Below are positions 33,905-47,866 of a stretch of DNA of 64,000 nt, in pieces. The DNA comes from Pyronema omphalodes. Taxonomy: Eukaryota; Ascomycota; Pezizomycetes; Pezizales; Pyronemataceae. Made by a program: the position numbers and the translations under genes. Each line of letters starts with the position of its first letter. The stretch's first letter is position 1. Location: positions 124,001-188,000 of the forward strand of contig JAJJXM010000072.1 of the NCBI GenBank assembly GCA_024516155.1, read 5' to 3'. The notes under the pieces were generated by a model. It did no database searches. It saw nothing but the letters and a program-made list of their open reading frames with translations, and had not been told where the DNA came from.

Positions 33905-36900
33905 GGAAAGAAGTTTACGGGATTACACGAAGAAGCACAACAAAAACAAAAAAAAGAAAATACGGAGTTTAGCTCTAGGCAAGAAAGGTAGATAGGGATT
34001 CAGCGATTGGTTGATCGCATAGATTTGGGGAATTTTTTTTCGGAGGATTACGCGATCTTTTATCTTGTTTTTATGTTACATGTTGTTTTATGCTGGATTT
34101 GGGTATTTATCTACCTTGTTCGCAAATAGAAATAAAGCCAGACTAGCTGGTATGCGCCTTTAGATAGATACCCAATAAATGTTTTGCTTTTTTTTTTTTT
34201 TACTTTGACAGTTATCATGAGCTGTGGTTGAGAATTGGTGAAGTTGTCAAGGTTTGAAAATGCGCGTGAATGCATGCGCAGGATTGGTATGTAGCTTTAG
34301 CCAAGACATACATTTATTTTCGCCCTCTAATTTTCGATATCACTACTCCACGTCACTACACGTTACTGCGACTCTCGCGACGTTTATACCGAAACGAATG
34401 AAACGATTTTACCGTCGTTCAATCCCTCGAACACAAAATTACGTCCGCATCCCACTTCTTACGTTGCATCTAATTCATAATGAAACGACATACTTGTTAC
34501 ACCTGTACACGCATAATTGTTTTCACTGACATAGTCTATAGCTCTCGGTTGTTCAAGCTTCAATCTATTTCGCTCTCTTGCTCGACTACTCCCCACAGTC
34601 AGCAGATCAACAGAAAGTAAGAAATTAAAAATCAAGACACCGAACCATCCGCAAGTGACTCGCATGGCCTCAGACTCTCGTTGTGAATGGAGTTGATTCC
34701 AAGGAGTCTCCTATTCATGAGTAAGAAACTCGCGCCAGATGTAATTTTATAAGACTCTGGCGAGGTAAAAGGAGGGACCGTGAAGGGGTTATATGTAAGA
34801 TTTTGGCCTAAGAGGCCGTCAATTATGAATAGTCAATTTTCGCCGAAGGAGAACGCACGAAAAGGCATGGTGGTCTCAGGCGGCCAGGTTGATTATCTTT
34901 ATCGGTGGAACCGTAGGTAGAGTTACGGGTAGCAAAGGCTGCCTATGGATTCTATCTCCATTCCATGAGCGTTGACGGTATGCAGAAACATCAAGGTGAT
35001 GTGTATAGAATCCCCGAATTTCTCGAGTTTCGTCGTACCATACGGAGATGCATGGACAACTGTTCGCAGCGGTAAGCGTTTACAGCGTTTACCACAACTA
35101 GGAGTCACCCGAGCATCAGATCGGCATTGGCGTCAAACAGCTAATTTAGCCAGCTGATTATCAGCTTCGGTTTTTCTACCAGCTCCGGCACATCGACTGG
35201 TATCGATGACCTCCAAGCCACTGTCGCCATTACACGGTATCGATGACCTCCAAGCCACTATCGCCATTACACGGTATCAGAGCCTCGAAATTCGAAGTTG
35301 ACATAATAACCATCCCCGCCACGGCTCGCTTCCACACACACCAAAAGCGGCGTCTGTTACCAATGTCTGCAAACGGCGTTTCTAGAATTCCACCAACTCC
35401 CTGTGCCCAGCCACCTACAAAGCACAAAATATATCACAGGTCCCAAGTTGTGTTCATCAGCGGAATCCATAGTACTCAGCCTAAAGTCGGTGCCCTACTT
35501 TACCTTTTATATATCTTCGAAGGCGTAAGACATAAGAATTTCCGGAATCCCAAATGCTTCACGTGCATCGCCGCAACGGAAATGGAAATTGCATAGAACA
35601 TCCATTGCATAGTACACGGCATAAGCATCGGGTAACACAAGCAAGTAATCGGGTGCCCCGAGGTGAAGACTGCACAAAGTCTGGTTACATTGAAAAGAGC
35701 ACCAGGGAACGTCTTGCAGCACCAACGTTAAATTTCATTCATCCAACAGGGAATACAACCTGTTCATTCTGCAGGAACCATGCACGAATTATGGGTAATT
35801 AGTCATAATGATGCAGGAATCTCTCAGAACTCGCAAAGGAGCAATTCGATACACCAAAACTGACTCGCACTGAAATTGCGCCGAGCACGTGGAAAAGGCC
35901 CGCGGGTGTGGAGTTGGTTAAGCTAACGCCACTTCGGAGCGCCACCAATTCGAAAGAGCCACCTCGGGATTGCGAACTGGATCTGAGGATCTGTGAGAGC
36001 GGACCGCTAATTAACTTTAGCGAGACATGTTCGATTTCTTCTTTGGAACTCTGTTCGAGCGTTATTGAAGCGTTTTTTATCTGCTTACTACGTAGTCCAT
36101 ACTATCGAAGACACACAGAGGCTTCTTAGATTGGCGGGTTTCTCCTCAGAATTTGAGAGATCTTAATGCACTCACTATTCGAAAACTGGGCACGGATCAT
36201 CCGTTTCAGTTTGATAGGTAATAATTGTCATCAATTAACTTATGATTGATCATTTAACGGGGAGTTGTTCTCCGCTTTTGTGATAGCAAACTCCCTTTCT
36301 GTTTAAATCACAAACTGCCGCAAATTTTCGATTTCATAAAATATGTGACTAATATCAACTGTCCGAATATCGGAAAAGCAATATGTACGTGAGCTTTAGA
36401 GGCTAAGAATTTTGGGGCCTCTCAATAAGATCTATGTGTGCACATACGTCGCATCTCAATCACACGATAGGATATATACGATGGCCGCACACTCACTACG
36501 GCTTCCCAGATCAACACGTGAAGTCCAGTGACTAACCGTCGCCGGCCAACGAATAATCCACCGAGTCTGGCTATATATATGGACGAAAATGGCGCACAGT
36601 TTGCTGTAGTTTGATTTCAGGGAAATCTGTAAATTCAACATAGGATTTTCTTTCTTTTTTCTGTGCCATTTGTAATCCTTCTTCAGCGTAAAGGTATAGC
36701 CATGCCGCACAGACTGAGGCTCTCATTATGCACGGGCGTCGGGCAGCGGTCTCAAGGCTTGGCGTTCCAAGGCCGTCAAGTCTTGGGCCCCGGAGGCCAT
36801 ACGCGCAACTTGGTGGAACATCGATCAATGAACGCATCCTCCATCTCAAATTTTTCACGCAACCACGATTTCAGTTTCACCAGTTCAGAAATGACGGACT

Positions 36901-39562
36901 GAATCCTTGAAAGTGAGTTTGAAATCAGACCTTCCAACGAGAGTTCCTTGCTGACTTCACAGACTACTTTGTAGTTAAGAAACGTATCGGAACGTATTGA
37001 TACAGATATCCGATCGCCGCGGCACAAAATACGGCGGTTTCAAGAGAACCGCTGGCGGAAGTTTTCACGCGGCTTTTTTCCGACTAAACAGTATTCATTC
37101 TTGGCGATTTCAATCCGAGATTTTTGGGTCCGAGAGTGTAAAAAACGATTTACTCGGTTGACAAGAAGAGGTTTTATCCACGATATGATGCCACATGCTC
37201 CCAACACACATTCCCAGAGATTCCTAATTCTTCCAGTTCACCTCTGTACAATAATGCAGCACCATGTGTACTGGAGAAGTGGTCCAACTTATAGAAGAGC
37301 CTCGACCCGATAAAGACGATACTTGCTGACGATGTTGGCGGTTCAGTATCAAGTTGTTTCACTCAACCAAAGAGAAGATGCATTACAGCCCCTCCCTTAA
37401 TCTCGCTTTACCTCGATGGCTTGAGCAGGGAAGTCGGCTTGCAAAGCATGATAGTGACACCCTACAAGTATGTAGTGACGGCACCGACATCGACATATAT
37501 ACCGCCATGTATAATAATCGTGGCGACAGGGAAGGTGATTATCGGCACCAGAAGACTGGATTATCCGGAGATGTTGAAATACTTTCAGGATACCGGTGAG
37601 CGATAGCGTTCTTACGCTTTGCTGATTAGTGGCCAGAGATTGATTGCTGCGCATGGAAAACCCCGGGTATGTATCTCAGTTGTAGCAGGGAGCTTTGACG
37701 TTGCACGGGAATAGCAACGCACAGGGAACCGAATCGCAGGATTTTCCATCTGGAACATGTTTCCTATTCTTACATCAAAGAAAGATGCTGTCCCGTCTGA
37801 AAATAAAGCCGAATATGTTTTTGATTGGACTTGATCCATAAAAAAACCACTGGAAAACGGCTGCCCCGTCTGAGTTCATCCGTTTGTGCGGCATTTCTAA
37901 GAATTCTTCGGCTCTGAGCGAAAACAACCGTGCTTCTTCCTTCCTCCGTCACGGTATTCATCGTCATGGGCAGCTCCGACCAGCGTGCCAAGTCGCGAAA
38001 TGAAGGGCCGGGCGACCTCCACACTTTATCGCCGAAGCAGAGTGGGCTGATGGATACTGACTAAGACTTTAACAGCTAGCTTTTGCGAGTACAGGCCTGT
38101 ACAGTATGAGCCTCGGAACTAGTCGCACCCGAACACGAACACAGAACATCCTTCGAAGGAAACGAAGAAAACGAAGAAACGTGCCGACAGCGCCATCATT
38201 TTAGCCGCCTCTGTGACGGCCAAGGCTGAGAGTCTTAGAACGCACCGTGCGCGGCTAGCGAGCCCGCAAGTTCGGTGAGTCTTCAGTTCGGCATGCGCCG
38301 TGTGAAAAACCCCACCCGCCAGCAGCGCGGTTCCGAAGCGAAAACGAAGACTCCCCGATTTTCTCGCCTGGATGCGTCAATGCGAGCAATCTCGCTCGAT
38401 CGCATCAGGCCGAGATAACTCATATCTATACAACAATAGCCTCGAGCAAGTACCTCTTTCGATGCGAACGCCGTGTTTGCTGATTTAATATTATTCCACC
38501 TCATTCAACTATCGGTTGCGCCATTAGTATAATCGTCGATTTGGGGGCCCGGCTCTTCACGATGCCACTTAGTCTTCATCACCTTCCCGCGCATAGGGTT
38601 GGCAACAGGTCGCACTGCATACTCCAAGCGGTCTGGCGGTTTCATGCGTGCAGACCAGGCAAGTGAGCGCATACCATGATCATGGTGTTACCGAAGCATG
38701 TTTATCATGTTGGTAGTCATAAACATCCTGAAGTCGTCGGTGCCTGTAAATGGCCACTCCGACATCGCCCATCATATATACATCCTCTCCTCTGTGTCCT
38801 GTCGATCACTTCACGGAGATTTCGTAGATGTCTCTGCTCGATAAGAGGCGAGTGTCTCTGCAAGAATCCACCGCTACGCTTTAGCGGATTATCCTGGGCT
38901 GTTTGGAACGCTGGATCTCAGCTTTAGCCCCAGGGTCTGGCGGCAGGAACGAGCTAGTGGGAGGCGGAGAAAAAAACGATGTTTCCCTCAACACCCTCAG
39001 CGCCATAAACCCATGACGAAAGATCGTTTCAGGATGTGGCCAGAACAGAGTGGTTCTCGGTGCTTGCCCCCTGTTGGATTGATCTGATAGGTTGGCTGTA
39101 TCATGGGGGGAGGGTGAGGGGGCTATGTACCGGTCTATGTATCACCATCTAAAGTGCTCTTCTTTTCCGTCGCTTCTCTCTCTTCTTCCTTCATCGTTCT
39201 TTTCATCGCTGCTCGTCAAATCCGCATCCCTGGATCATCATTTTCAATTTCGTTGACCGAAAACACCGTCGCTTTCTTTCTTTAGGCCGACATTCGAGAT
39301 TGTCGTGGAAAAAGATATAGTTGTGATCTGACCCGCATCTGTCGTACAAATATCACCACCACCTTCATTCAGCAACTATACATCGGCGCAAGCGCAGCAT
39401 TTCTGTGAACCCACCATTTTTCATTCACTCTGTCTCTGGAGACGATCAGCATTCTTTTTATTTCATTACTTTACGGGCAATAACTGTCAATTGTACAAAT
39501 TACATACAACAACACGCACATATACACATACATACATACATACACATTGACCAGCAATCACC
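33905..39562. other. Long gene-poor region
   Basis: About 5.7 kb with only short, motif-free ORFs. A 37-bp perfect-to-near-perfect direct duplication sits at 35199-35272. The last 400 bp are pyrimidine-rich and contain an (ACAT)n run just before 39563, probably the 5' leader of the secreted-protein gene. Confidence 0.5.
35199..35272. repeat. Two tandem copies of a 37-bp unit
   Basis: The unit beginning GGTATCGATGACCTCCAAGC occurs at 35199 and again at 35236. The copies differ at one base (GTCGCC/ATCGCC). Confidence 0.85.
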
Positions 39563-40234
39563 ATGCGTTTCACCGTTTTCTCTGTCCTTTTCACCCTCGC
39601 TGCGGCCGAGTTCAACCTTTCGACCATTCAGAGTCTTGACAAATCCGAAGTCAGTGGTGGATGTTACATGGCATACACGGCACCAATTCCATACTGTGGA
39701 AACGACAAGAACAGCTGCAGCAGCTCTTGCATCAAAGCTCTCAACAGTGCCGCAGCAATGATCCGGATGAAATGTGCAGACAGCTTCACCGGCATGGACT
39801 CATTGCTTCGGCGCACAATCGACGGAGGCCTCCAGGGGATCGTCTGCCCAGACTCGATCGAGATCTCGCAGAGCTCCACATTGGTTGCCAACTACGTGCC
39901 TTTGTCCACAGCTGTCTATGCTGAGCCAACTGGAGTTCAGGCTTATGGAGCAGCTATGACAGCGTCTAGTGTGGCTCATGGGGAGGAGGCAATTGCTATT
40001 GATACGAGAATTCCGGAAATTCCCAAGACCACCACCAGCGCATTGGCTTTAGACCTTGGACCTACTCCTACAGTTAAAGCTCAATCGTTTTCAGCTTCGC
40101 CTTCTCTTGCGCCTCTCCCTGCGGTCAGTGGCGCGCCTAGTCCTGTGGAGTCTCAAACCGGATCGGCTGCAAGGCTAGTTGCTGGATGGGGTATTACGGT
40201 GGCTGCAGTGGCTGCAGCAGCACTTGTGATTTAA
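39563..40234 (+). CDS. Cysteine-rich secreted protein with probable GPI anchor
   Basis: Cell-surface protein of 223 aa, single exon. Residues 1-15 form a signal peptide (hydrophobic core ending LAAA). The mature N-terminal domain has six cysteines at 34, 45, 52, 56, 71 and 95, enough for three disulphides. A Ser/Thr/Pro/Ala-rich stalk follows (about 105-195). The C-terminus ends with small residues (GSAA) and a hydrophobic tail, GWGITVAAVAAAALVI, with no residues after it, the classic GPI-attachment signal. Many fungal wall or plasma-membrane proteins have this build. I do not recognise the six-Cys domain. Function unknown. Confidence 0.82.
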   Translation: MRFTVFSVLFTLAAAEFNLSTIQSLDKSEVSGGCYMAYTAPIPYCGNDKNSCSSSCIKALNSAAAMIRMKCADSFTGMDSLLRRTIDGGLQGIVCPDSIEISQSSTLVANYVPLSTAVYAEPTGVQAYGAAMTASSVAHGEEAIAIDTRIPEIPKTTTSALALDLGPTPTVKAQSFSASPSLAPLPAVSGAPSPVESQTGSAARLVAGWGITVAAVAAAALVI

Positions 40235-43200
40235 GAGGAGTTGAGGCGTTTTCTTAGAAGGGAGTTTTTGGAGTGCGTGGAGTACCAGTCGATTGGATTT
40301 GGGATACCATTTTCTTTTGGTCATTTTCTTTTGTTGGATCTTTTTTTCCTTAGCAACGGCTTTGGTGTATAGTGCATTGGACGCTATAAGGAAGGGGATA
40401 ATTTTGTGGATATTGAGACGTAAAAAGTACGGAGTATGGCTTGCTTGTTGTTGGTGATGAATGTGAAACGTCGGTTGCAACCGATATTGGTTGAATACTA
40501 TATTTTATCCGAGTGCTGATCATGACCTCCCAGAGTTTAACGTAGTGTTAGTGCACACGTGAAAAAGACAATCAGACCCTGATGGACAACCGTGTGCCGT
40601 AGGGCGGCCCGGTGAGGTGAGGTTCGCAGCAACCGCAGCTTGGAAAATCTTGTCGATCACGGAGTTTGAAAAAGATCAACATGAACTAAAGCAACCTTTA
40701 ACGCAACTCAACACCACCGCCGTCCGTTCCTACAGAAGTCCGAGAGCATGTGAGCGTGACCAATGATGCCCTATCCCTCGCAATTGCTACATACACCGCG
40801 ACTGTGCGCGGCTGTTAAAGTCTTCTGAGACCTGCTAAAGCCTGCCATATAGTGTATTTGGATACATATAATCAGGGACCGACCAACGGCCAGGAATCCG
40901 CCACGCGCTCGCGCCTGATTTTATGGTCCCCAGGAGCCCTCTGAGCCCTGTGAGCCCTGGGAATTTCGGAGTCCCTTCACACAGCGCAGAGTGTAGTCAA
41001 GGAACCTCACGAGCTATATCCGCGACATTGAAATCCAAAGTGCGACGTGACCAACGATGATCTACACGACATAAGTACCATACCACATCAACCCTCGCAA
41101 CCACTAGTGATGCGCACAGCGGGTCGATCTTGAAGAATTCCAAACATTCGAATACGACGCTTGTTGTTATGGCAATGATCGGTCATATGTACCTGGGAAC
41201 CCCTATGAGATCGGTTGATCGGCACTTTTTGCCCCTCACAGGGTTAGGGCGAAGGGTTTCAGGCTTTGGGTTTCAGGTTTGGACGACAAGTGATCGGCGG
41301 TGGAGGGGTGGAGGGATGGAGGGGCACGGGCTTGGTCTTGGACTCGATTCAAGTGGCGAGTGAAACCAGCCGCGCACAACCTGATGTCGAGTAGTATGTA
41401 GTATGGAATAGTGTGATGCGCCGTGAATCGGGTTGGGAGGCTGACAGCCCTCCCCGACGGCGGGGCTAAAAACAAATGTTTCAGATATTCTTGGCTGGCT
41501 TTTGAAACTTGGTAGCAAGAGAGGAAAGTTGGTATGGAAGGGTTGGCTTGGAATTTTCTTGGTTGTTAGGGTATTCTTGACTGTTAGGGTATTCGCTTAG
41601 AGAATTTGAATTCTTCATTGCTGTAGATGTGTTGTTTTTTTGTAGAGTGCACGGTATGATTTAAAAAGTGTTGTTATAGGGGATATTTGGGGGTGCATGT
41701 GAGGATTCAGGTGTACTAATGTACTGCAATATACAGTCGCTAGAGTCGGAACATAGATACTTCTTGTAAAACCTCACTGCAAGAAATAGACTACAGGTGA
41801 TCGTGTAATACAAACTCGATCTGCACCTGATGCCCCGGAAGGCTAAATGTTACTGTACGGTAGTACTTACCCTAACGGCGATAAACACCATATATGGGTG
41901 AATGCTTCCATAGGGCATATGCGGTTGTCCGCAACATGTCTGCTGATCCTTTGGTGTGCGAAGGAGACCAAGTAAACAAATGGTCTACAGTTTCTAAGCA
42001 ATTGTTAAGGATACAGTCTGTACTGAATGAAGGGTTCAGCAATTATTAGGTATTGACTATGTAGAGTAGTGATCGACTTTCCATGCTAGCGGAGATACTC
42101 TATAGAGTAACCGGAGCTGGATTTAGTGTATCACAGTTATCCGTCTGTTTTATACTACTCTATGCAGTCATCATAGATGACAAACACAACATACCCACCA
42201 TCCCGGAACAGAAAACAAATCTCACCCAGCGGAACACGTTCCTAGAGATACTAACTTGTCTCATGCTGCAGAATAATTTTGCTGAGGCCGTGGAGTTATA
42301 AAGTCCTCGCTTCTCCTGCGATTCCCTGAATTATCAGGCTCTGGAAGTGTAAGTAAGTAAACTGATCATGATGAGCTCAGGACCGCCTCCAAATTCCCAG
42401 CGTTATATGAGCTATACTGCACCGTGAGCAATCGAGTGGGTATCAATCACTCGAGACAGTTCCAACAGAAGCCTTCAAAGGAAAGTAATCACAAGGCATT
42501 CGATAAACAGCTGAATCAAGGTGTTATCGTTTGATTTGGAAATCCTGCAGGCACATAATTAAAATTGCTCTGATGTCACAGTGTACGCTGGTGGTATTTT
42601 GAGTAACTCTTTCGTTTGGGGTTTCCATGTTACTTAGGGAAACTGACTATGTGATGCCACAGGGGGGCTTCAAAAAATTACCAATGATGTAATCGGTAGG
42701 ATATAGGACTTGTGAGATGTCTAGATAGTGCGTATACAATTTACAGTTATCTAATTTGCGGCAGCGCTACATATGAAGGGTCATTATATTCATTATATAT
42801 CACTCGATGAAAGTCGAAGATCTACCGAAATTGTCAAAATTGTGGAACTTCGTGTAGATGTGATTTGTAGAGTGTTAATTTTGACTGTGTGCTAAACCGT
42901 CTTGGAGTAAGATCTGATGGATAACAGAACAGGATAGTGAAGGATGTGGTAAACTGATAGCGCAGGAAGTACCCGGGAATGTCACATTCTGTATCATGAC
43001 GTTCAAGAATCAAAGGATATATTGTATGGCTATATCTGAACCTGCCGGGTGGCAGCTTTGCACTCGTCAGCTGTATGGTTTCTTCAAAAACGCCGAGTGA
43101 TAATGTTTGCCGTGTTGTGCAGATACTGAATGGTCGATAATACCGCTTGCGAGTACTACTGGATAGTTGGGAAACCTTGATTGCAAAATATCATGTAAAT

Positions 43201-44166
43201 TTGCATTATAATCACAGTTATTGATTATTACTGTGAGAAGATTTATAATACAGAGTATTTGCTTCAAGGCAGACGGAACAGGCTGCACTCAATATGCACA
43301 ACGGATCAGATAGTATTGACGATGAAGATGAGGCTGGAATGTATTCAGTGATATTTCGAAAACTTCAACGACGGTTTCGCAGATACGTTGAAACGGTGAT
43401 GGCGCAAAGACGAAGATAAAACGTATGTGATAATAACTGAACCTTTTCATAACGTCGGAATAAATATGTTTTACAATACATACCATGCCTGAACGTACTC
43501 GCTGGTACCTACCGCACATGGTAAAAATGGTGAACCGGCATAATGGGCATACATAAAAATCACTCCATTGCTGTAATAGCATCATCAACACTGGTATTGT
43601 TAATCCTATGTTGAAACTTTTTGCGGAATATATAACGTTATACGAGCTATCAGAAGGAACGCTAATAATACTGCTTCATGAAAGGCCCACGTCATTTGTT
43701 GAAGTGGGAGACATTTGCTCGTCGAATTCAGGAGTTCGCAATATAACCCCGTAAACTGTACCTAAAATATGTAGTCCAAGATACTATAGTGGAATATGTA
43801 TAACTTCTTCAATTTTCCTGTGTTAAAAAAAAAGTCCGCATATCAAGCAGTTCGAATATGCGATTGATATTTGCCCAAGAAATTATGCGGTGGTTGAGTC
43901 AGGGATGAGCTTTGCTGTAACGATAGAATGAGGTTTCGATATCAAATTTAATGGAAGAAAATATTTGAGCCTTATCTAGAATCTTTGCTGACTTATTCGA
44001 AATTTTGATTGAGAAGCTTGGTATCTTCTGTAGTGAACTGAGAGGGGGTTTGGTAGTGTTGATATAAAATCGGATGGGTTCGATCTGGTCGCCTCATTGC
44101 ACCAAATGATTGTACGCGTTACACAGTAGATGGCTTATACATTCATGACATGCAGGGTTGATATAA
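40235..44166. other. Long gene-poor region
   Basis: About 3.9 kb, AT-rich toward the right. Short GAGCCCT-type direct repeats lie near 40928-40958. No gene, RNA or transposon remnant is supported. Confidence 0.5.
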
Positions 44167-44240
44167 TCCCCCGTGGCGCAATTGGCTAGCGCGTCTGACT
44201 GTTAATCAGGAGGTTGGTGGTTCAAGCCCACCCGGAGGAG
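44167..44240 (+). tRNA. tRNA-Asn(GUU)
   Basis: 74-nt cloverleaf without intron. D arm GCGC/GCGC, anticodon loop CTGTTAA (GUU at 44201-44203) on stem TCTGA/TCAGG, T arm GGTGG/CCACC with loop TTCAAGC. The acceptor TCCCCCG pairs with CGGAGGA with one C-A mismatch and a U1-A72 end pair, which is atypical, so some decay is possible. Discriminator G. TTTTTT at about 44243 is a Pol III terminator. GUU tRNAs are substrates of the queuine transferase encoded at 8.6-10.1 kb. Confidence 0.88.
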
Positions 44241-44973
44241 TATTTTTTGCTCGCACATCCATTTTTTTTTTCAACGGCGTTAGAAGTAGTCGGTTTTTGA
44301 TGCTCTGTAAAACATTTATCATTTGTTGAAGTATCAACAACTGAAAGAGAAGCTTGTCGGTGCAATTGTTGTAGATCACACTTTATTGGCTTGGTTGACG
44401 TCAATCCCGGAAGCCTGTGTTGAGATAAATCACCGTTCATAGCCTGCCAACCAACGTTGCGGCTGCTTGCTCCGAGTAAATTACAGTGTCGCGTCGAACT
44501 TCACGCTTAAACTTCAACTACACGAGTAACCCAAGGCTGTTATTCGCAGCACTGTTTTACTCTACATACGCGGATGGAAGGTCACAAATTTTGCAGCACG
44601 AGACGGAATATGGAAGCTGCAATACGTATTGCTAATCAGATACAAACAAAACAAAACAAAACAAAACCAATCCCAAATCCTGAAAACACCTCAAACTAAC
44701 TTACAAACCGTTGAGAAAGAAGAAACGTCAAGCAGAAACACCAAGAAAGAACACCCAGAAAAAAACACCAAGGAGAAGAAACGCCGAGTAACAAGATGCA
44801 CCGAGCCGAAAGCGAAGCCGGGATGAACGCCATGCCAAGATGCCGAGATGAACGTCGAGACGACTGCATACGAAGAAGCCTCAAGTCACTTCACCCACAG
44901 ACCATCCGTCACTACTATTCCTAGACATCTCTACCTTCCCATCCTCGCTGAACACCATGTCACCAGGAGCAGC
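44241..44973. other. Intergenic region, no gene seen
   Basis: 733 bp between the tRNA and the 3' end of the minus-strand gene. It contains an A-rich (AAAAC)n stretch near 44644-44668 and nothing else I can support. Confidence 0.4.
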
Positions 44974-46137
44974 TTAGGTGGCAGGAGAAGGAGTCGCTGG
45001 CGGAGAACCGGCGGCAGTACCGCCAGCCGCAGGAGATGCGACAGGAGAAGGATTAACAGCCGAGGTCGAAGTAGTAGCTGCTGCGGCGGGTGCTGGGACC
45101 ACTTGAGCGTGTGATGAAGTAGAAGCTTCAGCGACAGGAGCCAAAGCAGCCGCGACAACTGTCCGAGTCGAAGGAGTGGCGTTCGCGACAACATTGGCAA
45201 TGACCGGAAGATTAGGATTTGCCGCCGCAGCTAAACGAACTGCTTCAACGGCCTCCGCATGTCCTGCTGCAATCCTATTGGCAATATCGGAGTACCAAGC
45301 TTCAGCTGCTTTCATCTCCTTATAGTTCTTGCTGTGATGATAGCGAGTACTCAATTGCTTGGACACAAACTTCTTCACATCTACTTCATTGTCCCACTTC
45401 CACGGAAACGAGCGCCACATCCTGATGACCGCTCTCCTCTGTACCGGCTTAGGGTACATCTCCAACCTGACCCGGCCATACACGGACTCGGGTACAAGAC
45501 AAATCTCAGCTACTTCAGCTGGCGTAGGTAGCGCAGCCAAGTAGGCGTATGCCGAGATTGCCCCGTCCTGTTGGACTGATGCTGGCGAGGTGATCGAGGC
45601 GATCACGGCCTGCTCTTGCTCAGCGGAGACAGCTGGAAACCAGTGTTGAGGAGAAAGTACCCGATAGTAGTACTTGTGGTCGTTCAAGAAGACAAAGTTG
45701 TTAAGCGGGTAATCCGGAAGCGTCGAAACTAACCATCCGGCAGGAATAATCAGAAGACCAGCAGGAGCAGCAGCAGCAGTAGGAGGAACGTCTCCGGGAC
45801 CAGAGGTGGTAGGAGCAGAAGGAGCAGCAACCGGAGCGGCAGAAGAAGATACAGCTGGCTTTTCACCCTCAGAACGATCAGCAGGAGCCCGACGAAGACG
45901 AGGCAGACGCTGATGCTGGAAACGTAGAATTTCTTCTACGTCATCACCAGGCCTGGCTAACTCCTCTGCAACCAAAGCCCTGAATGCCTCTGATGCAGAA
46001 CCCAAAGTTCGTTCTCTTGGCCAGGAAGTTGGAACCGAGAACACAGTGACCTCGTCTGATTGCTGATCAGACGGTCTTCTGAGGGTACGAGAGGAAGAAG
46101 AAGAAGAGGAGGAGGTGGCCGGTGTTGATGGTGCCAT
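44974..46137 (-). CDS. Hypothetical Ala/Ser/Pro-rich protein
   Basis: Open frame of 387 codons from MAPSTPATSSSS (an upstream in-frame Met at 46212 would add 25 residues). The N-terminus is Ser-rich. Residues about 100-150 and 330-387 are Ala/Pro/Ser-rich. The central part is more ordered, with aromatic residues (DYPLNNFVFLNDHKYYYRVLSPQHWFP and MWRSFPWKWDNEVDVKKFVSKQL). No known domain, signal peptide or membrane segment. The ordered core and consistent codon use suggest a real gene. The low-complexity flanks make homology inference impossible by eye. Confidence 0.5.
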   Translation of the reverse strand: MAPSTPATSSSSSSSSRTLRRPSDQQSDEVTVFSVPTSWPRERTLGSASEAFRALVAEELARPGDDVEEILRFQHQRLPRLRRAPADRSEGEKPAVSSSAAPVAAPSAPTTSGPGDVPPTAAAAPAGLLIIPAGWLVSTLPDYPLNNFVFLNDHKYYYRVLSPQHWFPAVSAEQEQAVIASITSPASVQQDGAISAYAYLAALPTPAEVAEICLVPESVYGRVRLEMYPKPVQRRAVIRMWRSFPWKWDNEVDVKKFVSKQLSTRYHHSKNYKEMKAAEAWYSDIANRIAAGHAEAVEAVRLAAAANPNLPVIANVVANATPSTRTVVAAALAPVAEASTSSHAQVVPAPAAAATTSTSAVNPSPVASPAAGGTAAGSPPATPSPAT

Positions 46138-47866
46138 TGTCGAAGAGAACGAAAGAGAGAAAGGCAAAGAAAGGTAGGCGGCGTGTTCGAAAAACTGTAT
46201 AATGGTAAGCATGGATCACAAACACAATAATCTCGGGAATTGAGAGCAACTTACTAGATAGTGTAAAGCCGATAGCAGAAGATCGAAGTTATCTGCGTTG
46301 GGTCACGAAAAAGATGCACTGTATGATGGTTAGAACTCAGAAGTGATGGTAAACAGATGTGTTCGATGGGCTATAGCCACTTACCAGAACGAATGGTTGT
46401 GTGTGGTTTCGTTGTACGACAGAGGAGAAGGAAGGAGTACAGTGAGATGAGAAGGAAGGAGAACAGTGGGAGGAGAGAGGATAAAACAGAGCTCGACCAG
46501 CATGAATGGCCAGTGGAACTTTGCCATCCTTGCTCATTCACAGCCACAAAAGGTACGAAGTTGTCATGCAAGTTGGAGCAGAGCCATGCCGCCGACCCCG
46601 GGGGGTTGTATACGACCAGCGGGGGTCATAAGCTATTCAGTGAGATATTCATGATTGAATACAGTGGCAAGAACTGTTGACAATTTTTTTGAAGAATATT
46701 ATCCGAAGTCGGATGCCAAATAACGCGTGTGGTTGCGACTTCCGAGTCCCAATAGTAGGATATCGTAGCTATTGAACATATTAGCAAGGCTTTTATTTAA
46801 GTTCAAAAATACACTGGGAATGATGGGAAGTATGAGAACTTGCCTATTGATTGAGCTGTTGATAACAACTACATAGCCGAAGCTGTTTTCTCATAGGTGA
46901 GGAAGAGGAGAAAGAGGAAGGTGTGGGGAGGTGAGAGGATGGCCTTTTTATAGGCGAACGAAGAAACCGCTGTAAACATATTGGAAGCCCGCCACAAAAA
47001 ACATTCATCAACTGCGCTTTCCACGGACATCAAGGTTAAGCGATATTTATGAACGGCCGACTTTAGACTGGAAGGAGCTGGGTAGTTGGTAATATTGACT
47101 GATTCGGGAGAGATGATGATACAGGAACGGTTGGGATGGTTTGATTTGGGGATAAATTCAGTCCTCGGATCACGTAATGAATCACGTTCATGGCCCTTTG
47201 CTTAACACATGAGTATAAGCCGGAGTTTATTATAGAGTTTTACCTCTGCATCACATGGCATTAAACGTTGCGTCCCCTTCGAAATTGATGGTTATTTTCC
47301 AAATGACAATTGACACAACGTCTGGTGATCAAGAAGAATATACATCGGAAGATATACTAGGAAAAACATCCCCGTTATCAAATGCTTGCATCATTCTAAT
47401 TATTTCCTCTCTGATCCTTGTTTCCAAATTTTGTATCACTTCTATTGCCTATCTTTATTTTCTGTATCTTGGAAGCCTGGAAAGACTATACTGTATTCCG
47501 TAGCAGCTCAAACACAATCTTCGATTTTCGTTATGGAAAAAAAGAGAGACTTCATGAGAGTCTATCTACGGGAAAATAAGTCTTGCTGACAACCTACTGC
47601 TTGCAATTATTCTCGAATACCGGAACCTACTCATGCCTTGATCGCCCACCGCCGTGTGCAACTTGAACTTTCTACTCCGGCGTACTGGAGGGTGGGGGAC
47701 CTCGGACATTTCATGTATGGTATTATACTAGAACTGATATGAAGAGGATTCGTTCTGTGGCGGATGATACGATGGCTATTGAGATGGTTCGAAAGAATAC
47801 AGAATTCATAAGAATAACACAGTGAAGTGAATAACTTGTAATATGATAGAAGGTCTTCACATTCAG
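46138..47866. other. Intergenic region, no gene seen
   Basis: About 1.7 kb containing the presumed promoter of the minus-strand gene at 46137 and short ORFs without motifs. Confidence 0.4.
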